Shown one piece after another: positions 48,345-57,650 of a DNA stretch of 64,000 nucleotides. Source of the stretch: Amycolatopsis roodepoortensis (GTDB lineage Bacteria > Actinomycetota > Actinomycetes > Mycobacteriales > Pseudonocardiaceae); the NCBI RefSeq assembly GCF_014873915.1, contig NZ_JADBEJ010000005.1:2728001-2792000 (forward strand). Direction: 5' to 3'. The notes under the pieces are model-generated. The model did not search any database, was not told the origin of the DNA, and worked only from the letters and a program-made list of their open reading frames with translations. The position numbers and the translations under genes are program-made. The stretch's first letter is position 1. Each line of letters opens with the position of its first letter.

Positions 48345-49183
48345 GACGTCGCTCCGTTACCGGTCTGCGGCCCAAGCGGTTGCAGTGCCGCACTCGAGAC
48401 CGGCTCACCCGGAACAGCCACCCGCAGGTGCGGTGCACGAGTGCCGTTACTCCCGGCCGGCACACGCCAGTGCGCGTGAATGTTGAGCGCGATCTTGGCG
48501 GCGGCGCGGCCGAGCGCGGACTTGTCCGGCCCACGTCGACCGGTGCCCTGGCCGCACAGCGCGGCGGCGCCCCTGTTATCCCGCGGCACGCGCCCCATCA
48601 CCGGGATGCGCAGGGCCTGGGAGACCTCCGCAGTCGGGTAGCCGTCGCCGACCAGGACGAAGCACGGGCGGCGCGACCACTGCTGGGCGGCCTGCAGCTT
48701 GAGCGCGACGTGCGCGAGCTCGTCGTCATGAGGGCGGGCGACCAGCAGCATCGCATCCGCGCTGCGGATGATCGGGAACACGGGCGAGTCCGGATCGACC
48801 CGCCCACAGTCGGCGATGACCGTGGTCTCCGGCTGGTCGGCGGTCTGCCGTAGCGGCGAGGGCAGCCCCGAGGCCAGCACCGCCAGGGCGGCGCGAGCTT
48901 GTTCGGCACCTACCGGGCCGACCACCACCCGCAGGCCACCGGGGAGAAGCTGGGTGTGCTGGGCGAGCAGAGTCGAGGCCGCTGCGCCACGGCCTCGTGC
49001 CGCGGCGGCCAAGCTCACCAGGCCCGGTGTGTCTGGCAGCCGGAAGCGGGCCATCAGGTCACCGCCAGCTGGGTCGGCTTCGACCACGATCGGGTTTTCC
49101 TGCCCCGGCCACCAAGCGCCGAGCGCGGTCGCCAAGGTGGTCGCGCCGGGCGATCCTTTGAGCGAACAGACGGCAATGAGCAT
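48341..49183 (-). CDS. CpaE/TadZ-like MinD-type ATPase
   Basis: A 280-residue protein of the ParA/MinD group with a deviant P-loop KGSPGATTLATAL (residues 9-21) and VVEADPAGGDL as the Walker A' region. TadZ/CpaE proteins of this class locate the pilus machine at the cell pole and often have altered nucleotide sites. It shares one base with the stop of the CpaB gene upstream and overlaps tadA by 4 bp. Confidence 0.82.
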   Translation of the reverse strand: MLIAVCSLKGSPGATTLATALGAWWPGQENPIVVEADPAGGDLMARFRLPDTPGLVSLAAAARGRGAAASTLLAQHTQLLPGGLRVVVGPVGAEQARAALAVLASGLPSPLRQTADQPETTVIADCGRVDPDSPVFPIIRSADAMLLVARPHDDELAHVALKLQAAQQWSRRPCFVLVGDGYPTAEVSQALRIPVMGRVPRDNRGAAALCGQGTGRRGPDKSALGRAAAKIALNIHAHWRVPAGSNGTRAPHLRVAVPGEPVSSAALQPLGPQTGNGATS

Positions 49184-49896
49184 CAGCGGTCCCCTCCCGC
49201 GATCGCGACCAGACTCAGTTGCCCCGCAGGAGCCGAAGCCAACGCACGAGCATCAGATTCGGACAATTGCAGGGACACCACTGTGGTCTGCTCGGCCTCA
49301 CGCGTGGCTATACCTGTCACCACCGCGTTCCACGACGACGTCTGCCCGGACTCGGTCGACGTTCCCGTCGTCGTGCCCTGCTCTGGTGTGGTGAGCACCG
49401 CGACGGTGGTACCGGGCGACAGATCCGGCGGGAACTGGCCCGGCTTGAGCCCGACAGCGGCAATTGCCCTACCCTGCGCGGGAATCTGCGGTGCACCGAG
49501 GACAGATTGAGTCACGAGCGAACCGGCAGGCAGACTGAACGCGACCGGCTGTCCCACCACTGTGGACGCAGACGATGCGGACATCACGTCCATACCGGAG
49601 TCCGCCGCCATGCTGATCTGCTTGAGATCCTGCGGGGTCAGGATCTGGCCTACAGCGACGGGACGGGCCAAGGCGAGAACGCTTTCCCGGTTGCCCAACT
49701 GCATTCCAGCGAACACACCTCCGGCGGCGCACACCAGAACCAGCAGGACGCCGAGCAACAGGTAGGGCACGCTGCGGCGCCGACCGCTACCGCTCAAGCG
49801 CGAAGGAGTCTTGCCATCACGGCCAGCCCACGCGTTCGGCGTCGCCTGTTTCTGCGCCGTCGTGTCCGTGCCGGTCGAACCTGCGGTAGTGGTCAC
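49183..49896 (-). CDS. CpaB/RcpC-like SAF-domain protein
   Basis: A protein of 237 residues with a basic cytoplasmic start, one membrane span (YLLLGVLLVLVCAAGGVFA) and a SAF domain (LARPVAVGQILTPQDLKQI, VVGQPVAFSLPAGSLVTQSV). GTG 49896 is chosen for its spacing from AAGGAGG; GTG 49899 is possible. CpaB/RcpC stabilises the outer part of Tad machines; in actinomycetes it is anchored in the cell membrane. Confidence 0.85.
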   Translation of the reverse strand: MTTTAGSTGTDTTAQKQATPNAWAGRDGKTPSRLSGSGRRRSVPYLLLGVLLVLVCAAGGVFAGMQLGNRESVLALARPVAVGQILTPQDLKQISMAADSGMDVMSASSASTVVGQPVAFSLPAGSLVTQSVLGAPQIPAQGRAIAAVGLKPGQFPPDLSPGTTVAVLTTPEQGTTTGTSTESGQTSSWNAVVTGIATREAEQTTVVSLQLSESDARALASAPAGQLSLVAIAGGDR

Positions 49897-50016
49897 CACC
49901 GACCTCCTTCAGGCATAACGCCATCGCGACGCGTCAATCGGGTGTTCGACGTGCCTTGCTCTTAACAGGGTTGTTTCGTTGTGCACGCCCGCCCTCGTGA
50001 GGCGGGAGGCTTCGGT

Positions 50017-51066
50017 TCAGCCGGTCGCGATTCCCTGGCTCTCCGCTACGCGGAACGTCACCGACGCCGAGGTCGTCATGTTCGGGAACGTGCCGCCCTG
50101 GCCCGCGCCCGACCAGGTCACAGTCCAGTTCGCCGTGGCGGCCACCGGGAACGCGTCGGCGCGCTGCCCGGCCGAGGACGTCTTGTACGTGTAGCCGCAA
50201 TCCGGTGAGGCGCTCTTCGGATCACCAGCAGCGGGGAAAGGCGAGCCAGGGCCGCTACAGGTCACCGAGCCGCCGTCACCCATCGACCACGTCACCGAGG
50301 TCGGCCTCGCGACCGCGGTCACCGACACGCCCGGCACGGACGCGGTGGCCGAGACATCGTCCCAGCTGCTGCGGTCCAGCCACAACCAGGTCGGCAGGTT
50401 GACGAGTTGGTCGCCGGCCGGGTTCGCCTTGATCTTCGGGGCCGGCAACCGCAGCTGGTTCCGCGCCTGTGCAGCGAGTTCGGCAGGTGATGGCAGCGGC
50501 GCCGAGCCGCCTGGCTGGCCGTCGGCGATCCAGACCGGCGGCCGGTACAGCGCATCTTGGAAACCGGGCCCGGTGCACTTGTAGACGTACCAGGCACCCG
50601 ACGGCGGCTGGGCTTGCGCAAACCGCGGCTGCGCGACCGCGAACTGCGCGGTGATGAGCTCACCCTGCGGCGGCCGGTAGGCAGCGGGCACCGCGGTGAC
50701 CGCGCGGGATTTGGGCGGCACATGGAAGGCTGCCGGCTGCGCGCTTCCTGGAGGTGGGTCCTGGTAGCTGGTGCGTTCGTAGCCGCATTGGGCCAGGTTG
50801 GTAATGCCGCCAATGATCGTGTCCCCGTTAGCGTTGGCCTGTCCGGTGCCAGGGTTGGTCTGTTCAGGGTTGCTGGGCTTGTTGTTTCCGTTGCCCTGGT
50901 TGCCGGTTCCAGGTCGGGGATTCTTGCCTGCGCCGAGTTCGCAACCAGGGTTGGGGTACTGGGTGCAGTCGGTGAACCCGTACCCGTCGTCTCCGAGCGC
51001 GGGCAGTGCGCTCGCTACCAGCACGGCCGCGGACAGACCGATCACAACTCCTGAACGTTTCAACAC
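50017..51066 (-). CDS. Large secreted protein of the pilus locus
   Basis: A 349-residue protein starting at GTG 51066 after a GAGGGGG site; it overlaps the lipoprotein stop. A signal peptide (VVIGLSAAVLVASALPALG) leads to a Gly/Asn/Pro-rich linker, then a domain with PTWLWLDRSSWDDVSATASV and WSMGDGGSVTCSGPGSPFPA, strand-rich and with paired cysteines. It is likely exported and associated with the pilus or cell wall. The family is often seen next to actinobacterial Tad genes, without assigned function. Confidence 0.75.
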   Translation of the reverse strand: MLKRSGVVIGLSAAVLVASALPALGDDGYGFTDCTQYPNPGCELGAGKNPRPGTGNQGNGNNKPSNPEQTNPGTGQANANGDTIIGGITNLAQCGYERTSYQDPPPGSAQPAAFHVPPKSRAVTAVPAAYRPPQGELITAQFAVAQPRFAQAQPPSGAWYVYKCTGPGFQDALYRPPVWIADGQPGGSAPLPSPAELAAQARNQLRLPAPKIKANPAGDQLVNLPTWLWLDRSSWDDVSATASVPGVSVTAVARPTSVTWSMGDGGSVTCSGPGSPFPAAGDPKSASPDCGYTYKTSSAGQRADAFPVAATANWTVTWSGAGQGGTFPNMTTSASVTFRVAESQGIATG

Positions 51067-51650
51067 GAGCCCACCCCCTCCACGGCGAAGCGGGTGACCC
51101 TCCACGTGCCGTCCTGCTGCTTCTTGACTTCCGCGGTGATCGAGCGCTGTCCGCCCGGTGTGTCGTTGACCAACTGGCCGTCCTTGTACTTCAGCCAGTT
51201 CGAGCTGTCACTGCAGTCCGAGATCATGACTGTGGTCGGATTCGCAGTGGGTTCCACGCTGGATACTTGAGGGTTGTTCGTCGGCGCTCCCTTGGACACC
51301 ACACCGTTGAGGTGATCGGTGTACAGGCTCCGGTTGATCACCCCGAGCGCGTCACCGGTCGCATATTTCGCAAGCTTGGACGACTGCCAATCCGCGGTCT
51401 CGCCCGCCTTGGCCATCTGCCGCCACATACCCGTGTAGGCAGCCGTCGCCTCCTGACGCGCGGCGTCCGCAGGAGAAACCGACGACGGCGGAGCGCTGGT
51501 CGTTGACGGCGGCATTACCGCCCCAGCCGTGCCCTCAGGCGCCGAAGACGAGTTCGAATTACAGGCCGCCAACGTCAGCGCAACGAGTCCAACAAGAGCC
51601 AGTCCCACCCTGCGCCGACCGTTGCGGCCGTCTACATTGCCCCCGACCAC
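51060..51650 (-). CDS. Lipoprotein of the pilus locus
   Basis: A 196-residue protein starting at GTG 51650. The signal sequence ends in a lipobox LTLAAC near residue 30. A Ser/Pro/Thr-rich linker follows, then a compact domain (DAARQEATAAYTGMWRQMAK, SRSLYTDH-like region, VSSVEPTANPTTVMISDCSD) with two cysteines, resembling nuclear-transport-factor-like lipoprotein domains by pattern only. It is the first gene of the Tad operon. Confidence 0.8.
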   Translation of the reverse strand: MVGGNVDGRNGRRRVGLALVGLVALTLAACNSNSSSAPEGTAGAVMPPSTTSAPPSSVSPADAARQEATAAYTGMWRQMAKAGETADWQSSKLAKYATGDALGVINRSLYTDHLNGVVSKGAPTNNPQVSSVEPTANPTTVMISDCSDSSNWLKYKDGQLVNDTPGGQRSITAEVKKQQDGTWRVTRFAVEGVGSC

Positions 51651-51936
51651 ATGTACCCCCTCAGATCCGCGAAAAGTTCTTTCGACCTACTGTGGTACAC
51701 ACCACATCTACTGGCGCCCCCTAGGAGACTGCAATGTCCCTATGAAGGGACACAGGTGTCGGAACAGGGACAATCGAGCAAGATCCACCCAAACGGGCTA
51801 ATGACGGCCTGTCCAACTGTCGTTGACTAGTAGTTTCGCGACATCGGACAGCCGTATTCAGGGGGGCCTACGGGGGCTACACCATGTCGAGTTCTGTCAC
51901 TCCCGCGAACCGCCAGCGAACGACACGAGCTCCACG

Positions 51937-52584
51937 GTGACCGCGGCCAGCATCGCTGCTTGGGGCCTCGTTGGACTCATCGTTGCCAGCGCCCTACGTA
52001 TCGGCGTTCAGCGGGGCTCGATCCTCCCGTCAGAGAGCGAGCGGCTGGCGCCGCCGGCCCTGCTGGAGGTGGTCACCGCGCTGATGTTCTCAGGACTGGC
52101 CTGGCGCATAGGCGCGAAACCTGACCTGTTCGCATACTCGTGGCTTGCCGGTATCGGTGTCCTGCTCGCCGCGGTGGACTGGAATTTCCGCCAGTTGCCC
52201 ACCAAGCTGATCTGGCCCAGCGGACTCGTCCTGGCCGCACTCTTCGGCCTGGCCGCCGTAATCAACCGCGACGCGTACCCGCTCATCCGCTCCGCAGCCG
52301 GCATGCTCACGCTCCTCGCGTTCTACGGAACGCTCTACTTCCTTCGACCCGGCCAACTTGGCGGCGGCGATCTCCGGCTCGGTGGTCTACTGGGCCTCGC
52401 ACTGGGCTGGAGTGGGTGGTCGACCGTTCTTTCGGGGACGCTGCTCGGCTGGCTCGCTGCGGCCTTAGCACTTGTCGCGCTCCGCGCCACTCGACGACAA
52501 GTGAAACCGAGCAACGACGTCGCCCTCGGCCCGTTCCTTGTTGTCGGGGCGATCACTGCGCTCCTCATCCAGCCGCTGATGTGA
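51937..52584 (+). CDS. A24-type prepilin peptidase (TadV-like)
   Basis: A polytopic protein with the two catalytic aspartates in AAVDWNFRQLPTK and GGGDLRLGG (the GxGD motif). This aspartyl peptidase would cleave the Flp and TadE-like prepilins. The open frame reaches back to TTG 51823, but hydrophobic sequence begins only after GTG 51937, taken as the start with modest confidence. It is transcribed divergently from the main pilus operon. Confidence 0.83.
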   Translation: MTAASIAAWGLVGLIVASALRIGVQRGSILPSESERLAPPALLEVVTALMFSGLAWRIGAKPDLFAYSWLAGIGVLLAAVDWNFRQLPTKLIWPSGLVLAALFGLAAVINRDAYPLIRSAAGMLTLLAFYGTLYFLRPGQLGGGDLRLGGLLGLALGWSGWSTVLSGTLLGWLAAALALVALRATRRQVKPSNDVALGPFLVVGAITALLIQPLM

Positions 52585-52639
52585 CGCCCTCCAGGGCACG
52601 ACCAGAATGTCGCTCTTGGTGCACCGAGGTGCGGGCGCA

Positions 52640-53060
52640 CACCTCGACACCTGCCGCGAGCTTGATCCTGGCCGCCGGTCGCGGTGCCGCCAGTCTGTAG
52701 TCTCTGAACGGTCCTCCGCGCAACCTCCCACGAGGAGATGTTCGTAACGTCCCGTGATCTTGCTGATCTCTACAGTGGAGGTCCAGCGGATGCCAGTCCG
52801 TGTCTGGGAGAGCGCAAGAGTGCGCTTCTTCTCCCTCGTGGTCAGCCAAGGCTTGCTATGCCGGGCAATGCCGGCCTGCTCAACTGTGTTCTCCACGGCC
52901 GTACGGGTACGGCCGACTTGCCGGGCGATGGCGGTGTTCATCGGCTACCGGCCGCCGACCTTTGATCAGGTGCAGCTCGATGATCATCTGTTTCTCGTCG
53001 GGAGTCAGCCGCGGCGCACGAGCTGACACCTCGTTCCTCTGCTGCCCCCAGTACCGTTCC
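52640..53060 (-). pseudogene. HTH-protein remnant with a frameshift
   Basis: One frame gives RIEQERYWGQQRNEVSARAP and RLTPDEKQMIIELHLIKGR; a neighbouring frame continues with MNTAIARQVGRTRTAVENTV and TREKKRTLALSQTRTGIRW. Joined, they look like an HTH protein of a recombinase or regulator type, with the shift near 52945. The end is not defined. It lies directly downstream of the sigma factor gene on the same strand. Confidence 0.45.
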
Positions 53061-53072
53061 TGCTCAATACGT

Positions 53073-54248
53073 CTAGCTCGCTAGCTTTGCGGTAGTCGAA
53101 CTGCACGAGACTTGCCTTGACAATGGCATCTGCCCGCTTCTGGACTGTCGGATCGCCCCAGCGGGCCGGGAATGGGAGGTTGACGCTACAGCTCGACTGC
53201 GAAAGGCAGTATTTATCTCGGAGAGCTCGACCGACTGCTGGCAGCAGGAGCCGCACCTTGCGAGGTGCTCACGAACCTGCTGAGTCTCCCGCTTTGACAG
53301 GCCGTTCCGAGTCCAGGCACCAAGCCGTCTGACCGTGGGATGGCAGCTGAGGAGCGTGGGCTCTGCCAGGTGTGCTTGTAGATAAGCCTGGCGAAGCCCT
53401 TCACGTGCCCGATATGCCAATGCCGAAACACCGTTGGCTGTCAGGCCAAGGCGGGAAGCCACTTCAGCTGGTGTCTTACCCTCAATCTCGGTTAACCAGA
53501 GCACTGTCTGCCATCGTTCTGGTAGCCGATTGAACGCATCCGCTGCAAGATCCTTTTCGAACCCGGCCATTACCCGGTTGCTGTCCGGCACGCTGAGTTG
53601 TACTGGGCCCACCGTCATCTCTACATCCTCGGTCAGCTCCACCTTCCGGGCCTTGCGCGTCTTGTCGTATGCCGTGTGGCGCAACGCCGTGAACAGGTAG
53701 GCACGGAAAGCTGAATCCGGCCCTCGGCCCCCGAGAAGCGTGTAGAGGACCTTGCTGAATGCCTCTGAAACCAGATCGTCGCGCTCGGGCATCGACTGGG
53801 CAAGCTGGCGAGCCAGGTTGCGAGCCGCGCCGACATGAAGCTTGTACAGTTCGCCGTAAGCCGCAACGTTTCCTCCCCGGACAGCATCAAGCAACTGTGG
53901 GTCCCGATGGTCGTCACCGTTGCCGAGCTGCGTAGTAGCGGATGCTTCGCCGTCCTTCCTATTCGTATCGGGAAGGAGATCAACCTCTGTTTGCGGCGGC
54001 AAGCAATCCAAAACACGCAAGTTAACGACCTGGGGTCCCGCTTGCCGAGCACCCTGGTCACCCGAGTGAACGCTCGGTGTATGTCGAAGACGGTAACGCC
54101 AACCATCCGGCTCGCTATGACGATCGATCAGACAAGTAACCACCTGTGCACCTCGATTCGCATACAGGGAGAGGGTTGGGAACCGGTGGCCCGATCCACG
54201 TCGGGGGTCTGGGCCGGACCACCGGAATTCTTGGTTGCTGCAGGACAA
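53073..54248 (-). CDS. ECF-type RNA polymerase sigma factor with C-terminal zinc-finger motif
   Basis: Sigma-70 region 2 is seen in LLDAVRGGNVAAYGELYKLH and RDDLVSEAFSKVLYTLLGGR, and region 4 in RLPERWQTVLWLTEIEGKTP and GVSALAYRAREGLRQAYL. A C-terminal extension holds REHLARCGSCCQQSVEL, an anti-sigma-like HxxxCxxC zinc finger fused to the sigma factor. The first 95 or so residues of the open frame do not look like protein, so the true start is likely near 53950-54020. It probably directs a stress or envelope regulon; its targets are unknown. Confidence 0.8.
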   Translation of the reverse strand: MSCSNQEFRWSGPDPRRGSGHRFPTLSLYANRGAQVVTCLIDRHSEPDGWRYRLRHTPSVHSGDQGARQAGPQVVNLRVLDCLPPQTEVDLLPDTNRKDGEASATTQLGNGDDHRDPQLLDAVRGGNVAAYGELYKLHVGAARNLARQLAQSMPERDDLVSEAFSKVLYTLLGGRGPDSAFRAYLFTALRHTAYDKTRKARKVELTEDVEMTVGPVQLSVPDSNRVMAGFEKDLAADAFNRLPERWQTVLWLTEIEGKTPAEVASRLGLTANGVSALAYRAREGLRQAYLQAHLAEPTLLSCHPTVRRLGAWTRNGLSKRETQQVREHLARCGSCCQQSVELSEINTAFRSRAVASTSHSRPAGAIRQSRSGQMPLSRQVSCSSTTAKLAS

Positions 54249-54257
54249 GCAGATCAG

Positions 54258-54740
54258 TCACTGCACGGTCGAAGTCGCCATCGCTCTCGTGGTAGCGATC
54301 ACGGCAGACTGCGGCGGGACGCCACCTGATGCCTGCGGGACGCACTCCCAGCGCCACAGTCCGATTCTTTCGTCCTCGGGGGTCGGCAGAACGAGGTTGT
54401 CTCCTTGCGCAGCAACCGATGCTCCGAGCCGGAGCAGATCAGCGGAGACGACTTCGTCAAGGTCGTGGCCGGGGCCGGTGATGAAGGTCCAACGCTGGAT
54501 GTGGGGCCGTTCGACGACCGGGCCTGCCAGCATCCGGATCCGCAGGCCGGCGAGCACACGCCGACCAAGGTGTAGCGGCATCGTGATCGCGCCAACGAGT
54601 CCGCCGACAGGCAAAAGGATGCGCTGCGTCGCGGGATCGACAACGGCTGGAAGCCGACACTTGTTGCGATAGAAGGTGCACCGTTCCTCGGGAGTCGAAT
54701 CCGAGCGTGTAGCTGGACCACCAGTGGTCGACGTTGTCAC
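54258..54740 (-). CDS. Conserved hypothetical protein of Pseudonocardiaceae type
   Basis: A 160-residue protein. PEERCTFYRNKCRLPAVVDP and GRRVLAGLRIRMLAGPVVER, then QRWTFITGPGHD and ISLPTPEDxRxGxWRWE-like residues, form a pattern I have seen in hypothetical proteins beside XRE/DUF397 genes in this family of bacteria. The function is unknown. It is placed between the sigma factor and the XRE gene. Confidence 0.6.
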   Translation of the reverse strand: MTTSTTGGPATRSDSTPEERCTFYRNKCRLPAVVDPATQRILLPVGGLVGAITMPLHLGRRVLAGLRIRMLAGPVVERPHIQRWTFITGPGHDLDEVVSADLLRLGASVAAQGDNLVLPTPEDERIGLWRWECVPQASGGVPPQSAVIATTRAMATSTVQ

Positions 54741-54798
54741 GGCGAGCCACCTCCTCTGAATTGGGCAGGAGGTCAGGCAACGCGGGTTGCACTGCGTC

Positions 54799-55158
54799 CT
54801 AGGACTGCTTGGCGTGTGAGCGTTGGTGGGCGGTAAGCCGTCGAGTCAGAAAGTCACTCGGCGTGCCGGGGGGCTGCGTGGCCGGGCAACGCGAAGGTCG
54901 ACGCCCTGGGAGGCGAGGGCGGCTTGCGTCGTCTGCGGTGCCTCGGGGCTCGGCTCGGTGGGACTTGTTCGCAGCACTGCCGGATCCGACGTTGCTCGCC
55001 GAAGTACCACCAGCCGGCACCGCTCCGGCCACGCAGCCCACCATGAGAAGGAGTGCCGCTGCGATCGCCAACCCAGACCCCCACGACATCGTGGGGGCTT
55101 CTACGGCACTGGGGGCAACCGCGGCCGTCGCAGCGGCGATGTTAGCTTGTGTACTCAT
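54799..55158 (-). CDS. Small membrane protein, hypothetical
   Basis: A 119-residue protein with one span (SGLAIAAALLLMVGCVAGAV, about residues 28-47) and a basic, Ser/Pro-rich tail. The first part is Ala-rich (ANIAAATAAVAPSAVEAPTM). A lipobox-like VGCV is inside the span and is not convincing. It lies divergent to the XRE gene. Modest support. Confidence 0.45.
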   Translation of the reverse strand: MSTQANIAAATAAVAPSAVEAPTMSWGSGLAIAAALLLMVGCVAGAVPAGGTSASNVGSGSAANKSHRAEPRGTADDASRPRLPGRRPSRCPATQPPGTPSDFLTRRLTAHQRSHAKQS

Positions 55159-55300
55159 CGCTCCGCACCCCTTCGCTACCTGGTAACCTGGCTAGGTTGC
55201 ATCTAGATATTAACTTGTGTACTCCGATTATCCAGCTGGCCGAATGGGTGAATTGTGGATACGCTCCGCAACCGGACATTCTGTGGAGGTGAAGGAATCC

Positions 55301-56152
55301 GTGACGCAGCACTTGCAGTTGCCGCCGGCGGTTATGAAGGTCGTCCTCGGCAATCAGCTGGCCCGGCTGCGGGAACTCGCCGAGGTCACGCAGGAGGATG
55401 CGGCGGCCGTCCTCGGATGCACCCAGCAGAAGATCGCGCACATCGAGGGTGGGAGCGGGATCAAGCTGATCGAGCTGAATGCGTTGCTCGACCGCTATGC
55501 CGCCAACGAGGCTGACCGGGCCTACACGCGAGATCTTCAGTCCGAGAGCAACCGACGTACGAAGCGCGGGGCCTTCAGCACGAGGTTCCGGCAGTACCTG
55601 CGGTTGCTGGTCGACATGGAGCCGAGTTGCAACCGGTACTTCTCCTACCAAGCTCTGGTGATCCCAGGACTGCTGCAGACTGAGGACTACATGCGCAGGA
55701 ACGCCCGAGCATGGCGGCCCTCGCTGACAGCCGACGAGATCGACAAGTACGCCGCCAACCGACTGGCTCGGCAGCGTGTACTTGAGAACGCCGACCAGCA
55801 GTTCTGGTTCATCATCGACGAGGCGGCGCTGCGTAGGACTGAGGGTGGTCCGGTCATGAAGGCCCAGATTAAGCGGCTTGTGGAGACCATCGACCGGCCG
55901 AACGTCGAGCTGCAAGTCGTGCCGTTCGGCGTTGGCTACTACATGGGCCAAGGACACGACTACACGATCTTCGGCTATGACACGAAGCCCGCGGTTGACA
56001 TCATCTACCTTGAGCAGCATGACGGTGGCGAGTACGTCGACAACAGCAAGCGGACGGCGCGGTATCTGACTCTCTGGGACCACCAGAAGGCGGCAGCGAG
56101 CGGGCCCGAGCAGACGCGGCGGGCATTGCTCGGCATCGCCTCGTCGTTGTAG
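55301..56152 (+). CDS. XRE-family regulator with DUF5753 (Scr1-type antitoxin-like)
   Basis: A 283-residue protein starting at GTG 55301, chosen for GGAGGTGAAGG upstream. An N-terminal XRE HTH (LARLRELAEVTQEDAAAVLG, QQKIAHIEGG) is followed by a DUF5753 ligand domain (YFSYQALVIPGLLQTEDYMR, VVPFGVGYYMGQGHDYTIFG). These proteins occur in large numbers in actinomycetes, almost always paired with a DUF397 gene, and are described as antitoxin-like. The pair here is complete, 40 bp apart. Confidence 0.9.
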   Translation: MTQHLQLPPAVMKVVLGNQLARLRELAEVTQEDAAAVLGCTQQKIAHIEGGSGIKLIELNALLDRYAANEADRAYTRDLQSESNRRTKRGAFSTRFRQYLRLLVDMEPSCNRYFSYQALVIPGLLQTEDYMRRNARAWRPSLTADEIDKYAANRLARQRVLENADQQFWFIIDEAALRRTEGGPVMKAQIKRLVETIDRPNVELQVVPFGVGYYMGQGHDYTIFGYDTKPAVDIIYLEQHDGGEYVDNSKRTARYLTLWDHQKAAASGPEQTRRALLGIASSL

Positions 56153-56192
56153 CTGGAATATGGCTTGAGATCGGAAGGGTACGAGGGAGCAG

Positions 56193-56432
56193 ATGAACAT
56201 CCAAGATGCCCACAAGCGTCACCTCGACACCAACTTTGCCGTATGGCACAAGTCGCCCCTGAGTAACCCGCCAGACAACCAGTGTGTCGAGGTGTCCTTC
56301 AGCAGCAACGCGGTCGGTTTGCGGGACAGCCAGAACCCAGAGGGGTACGTCCTGGTCTTCGACCAGGGCGAATGGGAGGCGTTCATCGGCGGAGTCGAGG
56401 CCGGGAAGTTCAGGCTGCCGAAATCCCAGTAG
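56193..56432 (+). CDS. DUF397 small protein (partner of XRE/DUF5753)
   Basis: A 79-residue protein starting at ATG 56193 after GAGGGAG. It has the DUF397 core WHKSPLSNPPDNQCVEVSF and VGLRDSQNP, then VLVFDQGEWEAFIGGVEAGK. DUF397 proteins are the cognate small partners of DUF5753 regulators and some act as developmental or toxin-like factors. Confidence 0.9.
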   Translation: MNIQDAHKRHLDTNFAVWHKSPLSNPPDNQCVEVSFSSNAVGLRDSQNPEGYVLVFDQGEWEAFIGGVEAGKFRLPKSQ

Positions 56433-56703
56433 GGCGGCCGGGCGGCGATCCGCAAACCAGCGCCTGCTGCTCTTCGGTTTTTCCGGTTAGTTGTGACCCG
56501 CCGGTCCGGTGTATGTCCTCGCGGCCCGCGGTGACCTTCCCAATTGGCAGCCACCAGTGTCACCGGTATCGGATCGTCTGCGGGTACTACGAGTGCGGTC
56601 ACGGCCATGTGGTGCCGACCGATGTCGGGAGCGGACGCCACGATGACCAACGACGGGTAGGCCCGACGGCGAAGCAGACGGGTTCGAGGATTCCTGTCTG
56701 CGG

Positions 56704-57215
56704 TTACCGGGGAACTGGTCCGGCTTGGCGTGGTTGGCGTTGGGGTGCGTGTTCGTCCGGGTGCTGGGGACTTAGGTTGGGCACGGTGATCGCCAGGAGG
56801 GCGATGTCGTCGGTGGGTGGGGGGTCGAAGTCGGTGATGAGGTGGGTGAGGTCGCGGATCAGCTGCTCGGCGAGGGTGCGGGGGCGGGTGGTGAGGAACG
56901 CGGTGAGTCCGTCCTCGCCGAAGAAGGCGCCGTCGGGGCGGGCTTCGGTGAGTCCGTCGGTGTAGAGCAGCAGGGTCTGCCCGGGCTCCAGGTGCAGGTA
57001 GCAGGTGGTGAACCGGCATCGGGCAGCGCACCGACCAGCATCCCGCCCTTCGGTCGGATCTCCTCCACCTCCCCGTCATGCAACCGCAGCGCGGGTGGGT
57101 GCCCGCCGCCGGCGAGGGTGACCTCGAACCCGCCGCCGGGAGCCGGGGTGAGGATGCCGAACAGCACGGTGCGCTGGCGATTCTCACCCTCGTGGTGCTC
57201 GACCGCGTCGCCGAC
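56704..57215 (-). pseudogene. C-terminal fragment of a PP2C (SpoIIE-type) phosphatase, frameshifted
   Basis: The fragment begins near 57215 with RTVLFGILTPAPGGGFEVTL and AGGGHPPALRLHDGEVE, ends its first frame near PDAG and continues in the next with HLEPGQTLLLYTDGLTEARP, GAFFGEDGLTAFL and DDIALLAITVP. These are the last motifs of a PP2C phosphatase. One frame change near 57010 and loss of everything upstream of 57215 show a pseudogene. It abuts a DUF421 fragment on the opposite strand. Confidence 0.75.
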
Positions 57216-57494
57216 ATGCTGAAGTCCCGCTCCACGGCGTTCAGCAGGCTGGCCGAAGGCGCCCCGCTGGTACTGGTCGAGCACGGCAAGCCACTGCAGG
57301 AGCGGTTGCGCAAGGAACACATCAGCACCGACGACATCCTCGCGTCAGCCAGGAAGAGCCAAGGCCTGTTGCGGCTGGACCAGATCGAGTACGCCGTGCT
57401 GGAGAGCTCGGGCGGCATCAGCATCATCCCGAAGAAGAGCCAGCAAGAACGGGAGAAGGACCTGGAGGAGAGCCGCCGCATCGGGGGCGAGTGA
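57216..57494 (+). pseudogene. C-terminal fragment of a DUF421 (YetF-like) membrane protein
   Basis: From about 57230 the plus frame reads GAPLVLVEHGKPLQERLRKE, ILASARKSQGLLRLDQIEYA and VLESSGGISIIPK, the cytoplasmic end of DUF421 proteins. The N-terminal membrane spans are missing and the upstream part of the frame is antisense to the PP2C fragment. A rearrangement joined the two truncated genes near 57215. Confidence 0.75.
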
Positions 57495-57504
57495 TCGGCG
57501 ACCG

Positions 57505-57640
57505 CTAGCCCGCCGCTGGGTGACCCGGTGGTTGTGCGACCTCGTCCAGCACATACGACTGCCCCGCCAGGGCCGCCGCCTCCGTGCGGGTGGTGACCCT
57601 GAGCCTGCACAGCAGCGTGGCCGTCAGCCGCCTGACCGTC
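57505..57640 (-). pseudogene. Fragment of a LuxR-type HTH regulator
   Basis: Reading from about 57640 to a stop at 57505, the frame gives CRLRVTTRTEAAALAGQSYV and LDEVAQPPG, the end of a LuxR/NarL-type HTH (the usual form is KLGVSSRTEAA). Nothing upstream is preserved. It adds to the gene debris around the 57.2-kb junction. Confidence 0.5.
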
Positions 57641-57650
57641 CACTGGAGAC

